A DNA stretch of 64,000 bases from an uncultured SAR86 cluster bacterium (lineage in GTDB: Bacteria; Pseudomonadota; Gammaproteobacteria; Magnimaribacterales; D2472). Position 1 is the first letter of the stretch; every line of letters begins with the position of its first letter. The stretch covers positions 1-64,000 of the forward strand of contig CACEBI010000005.1 in NCBI GenBank assembly GCA_902557705.1, written 5' to 3'. Shown in pieces: positions 63,183 through 64,000 of this stretch. The notes beneath the pieces were generated by a model. It saw only the letters and a program-made list of their open reading frames with translations, searched no databases and was not told where the DNA came from. The position numbers and the translations under genes are program-made.

Positions 63183-64000
63183 CTTCTTGAGATCGTTATC
63201 TTATCTGAATAGAGCTCATGGAATGTCTTTACTGCAATTGAATCAGAAACTCCCCATTTAGTTGATTTGATAGTTTTTACTTTTAAAAGTTTTGCAATTT
63301 CGATATAAATTTTTAATGCTTCATCTATAACGTCAGCTCTATCGTTGGCTAGATTATATTTTTTTATTTTTTCATTAAGACTTAATGCACCTAGCTCATT
63401 GGCAAATTGAATAAGATCATTAGTTGGCATCTTATTTGATTCATAGATTTTTAAAAAAGATCTAATATTGCCTCCCAGACCAACTAAAAACTCTACTTTA
63501 TTTTGTTTTTTCAACCAATTCTTTAATCTTTTCCATTCACTCAGATCATTTTTATTAAGCATTCCTCTTACAGCCCCTAATTGGAATGATTGAATAATAT
63601 GCTGATCATCTTGGTATATATAGATTTCCGTGCTTCCTCCGCCCACATCTACAAATACATTTTTATTTTTTGATTGAGCTTTGGGATGAAGACTAATTAA
63701 TTTTGCTTCTTCTAATCCTGAGATTATTCTAATCGGGTGTTCAATTTTATTTTCAACATATCTTCTAGCATCTTCTGAGTTTTGAGTATCTCTAAAGGCG
63801 CTAGTAGCAACAATTTCATACATTTTTATATGATTTTTATTAAAATTATTTTGATATTTTTTTAAAGTTTTTACTAATTCATTTAATTTATTTTTTTTCA
63901 GATAGCCTTCTTTAAAGACATTTGAGCCTAATCTTATAGGCGATCTTATTCCTTCTATGAATTCAATTGATGTTGGAGTGGTCTTAAAAATTTTAGACTT
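63179..64000 (-). CDS. ppx: Exopolyphosphatase/GppA family phosphatase, 5' end cut by window
   Basis: The frame stays open to the window edge (273 codons visible), so ATG 63823 is internal and the N-terminus, with the DLGSNS-type first phosphate loop, lies outside. Visible: GIRSPIRLGSNVF, MYEIVATSAFRD, RIISGLEEAKLISL and VFVDVGGGSTEIYIY (second ATPase loop), then GLGGNIRSFLKI. The family hydrolyses polyphosphate or pppGpp. The two functions cannot be told apart here. Its presence beside a Pho region is suggestive only. Confidence 0.87.
   Translation of the reverse strand, partial: KSKIFKTTPTSIEFIEGIRSPIRLGSNVFKEGYLKKNKLNELVKTLKKYQNNFNKNHIKMYEIVATSAFRDTQNSEDARRYVENKIEHPIRIISGLEEAKLISLHPKAQSKNKNVFVDVGGGSTEIYIYQDDQHIIQSFQLGAVRGMLNKNDLSEWKRLKNWLKKQNKVEFLVGLGGNIRSFLKIYESNKMPTNDLIQFANELGALSLNEKIKKYNLANDRADVIDEALKIYIEIAKLLKVKTIKSTKWGVSDSIAVKTFHELYSDKITISRS

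Noticed and set aside
63179..63823. Complete 214-residue Ppx protein starting at ATG 63823
   Set aside because: The frame continues open to base 64000 with Ppx-like sequence (GIRSPIRLGSNVF), so the gene is cut by the window edge.
1..64000. CRISPR arrays, insertion sequences, prophage or integrase genes
   Set aside because: No regularly spaced repeats, transposase motifs or phage genes were found on either strand; the only long exact repeat is the lipoyl-domain pair in aceF.

Overview
The window is AT-rich, tightly packed bacterial DNA with no insertion sequences, phage genes or CRISPR arrays. The gene set (HexR, Entner-Doudoroff enzymes, homodimeric pyruvate dehydrogenase E1, PhoB/PhoR, a type II secretion operon, two large TonB-dependent receptors, a photolyase-family protein, a Na+ pump and Na+-type symporters) points to a marine, streamlined, heterotrophic gammaproteobacterium of roughly the SAR86 type. 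That placement is inference from gene content and composition; no rRNA gene is present. No stretch longer than about 300 bases lacks a gene; the longest gaps are 1-204 (structured, gene-free, ends in a terminator) and 6806-7023 (promoter region of a receptor gene).

Region 1 (205-11.7 kb): a Na+-pumping oxaloacetate decarboxylase operon oadGAB on the minus strand, divergent from gap-pyk-pgl (lower glycolysis plus 6-phosphogluconolactonase). Then follow a TonB-dependent receptor, a SapC-family gene and a cupin/JmjC gene, a trio seen at polysaccharide-uptake loci. The regulator gene hexR lies convergent to these. Region 2 (12.7-33.9 kb): a run of 13 same-strand genes with no gap above 26 bp: aceE-aceF-zwf-edd-eda-sodium/solute symporter-GH3-glk-GH149-like phosphorylase-GH17-GH-A hydrolase-GPH-type symporter-GH17. 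It reads as one 21-kb operon that takes beta-1,3-glucan (laminarin-type) oligosaccharides to glucose, glucose-1-phosphate and glucose-6-phosphate, through Entner-Doudoroff to pyruvate, then to acetyl-CoA. HexR-type palindromes (TGTAA-N5-TTACA) sit in front of gap and between hexR and aceE, with a one-mismatch copy in front of the receptor gene.

Region 3 (33.9-45.5 kb) is mixed: ribosomal protein L33, a CinA-like/nucleotidyltransferase fusion, an alpha/beta hydrolase, a photolyase-family protein that has lost the usual Fe-S cysteines, a small secreted protein behind an array of PhoB-box-like repeats, a PhoD-like phosphatase, two lipoproteins, tRNA-Gly(TCC), prepilin peptidase, a 28-residue membrane ORF, gamma-glutamyltransferase and an acyl-CoA synthetase. 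Region 4 (45.6-53.8 kb): phoB-phoR followed by a 981-residue lipoprotein built of two tandem beta-helix-like halves and a second TonB-dependent receptor. Region 5 (53.8-63.2 kb): an eleven-gene type II secretion operon gspC-M, whose prepilin peptidase is encoded apart at 41 kb. The window ends in a truncated Ppx/GppA phosphatase gene.

The most interesting content is the fusion of laminarin saccharification, glucose uptake, Entner-Doudoroff and pyruvate dehydrogenase genes into one transcription unit under an apparent HexR regulon, and secondly the PhoBR-linked lipoprotein/receptor pair next to the secretion operon. All functional calls rest on reading motifs by eye; no database search was run.
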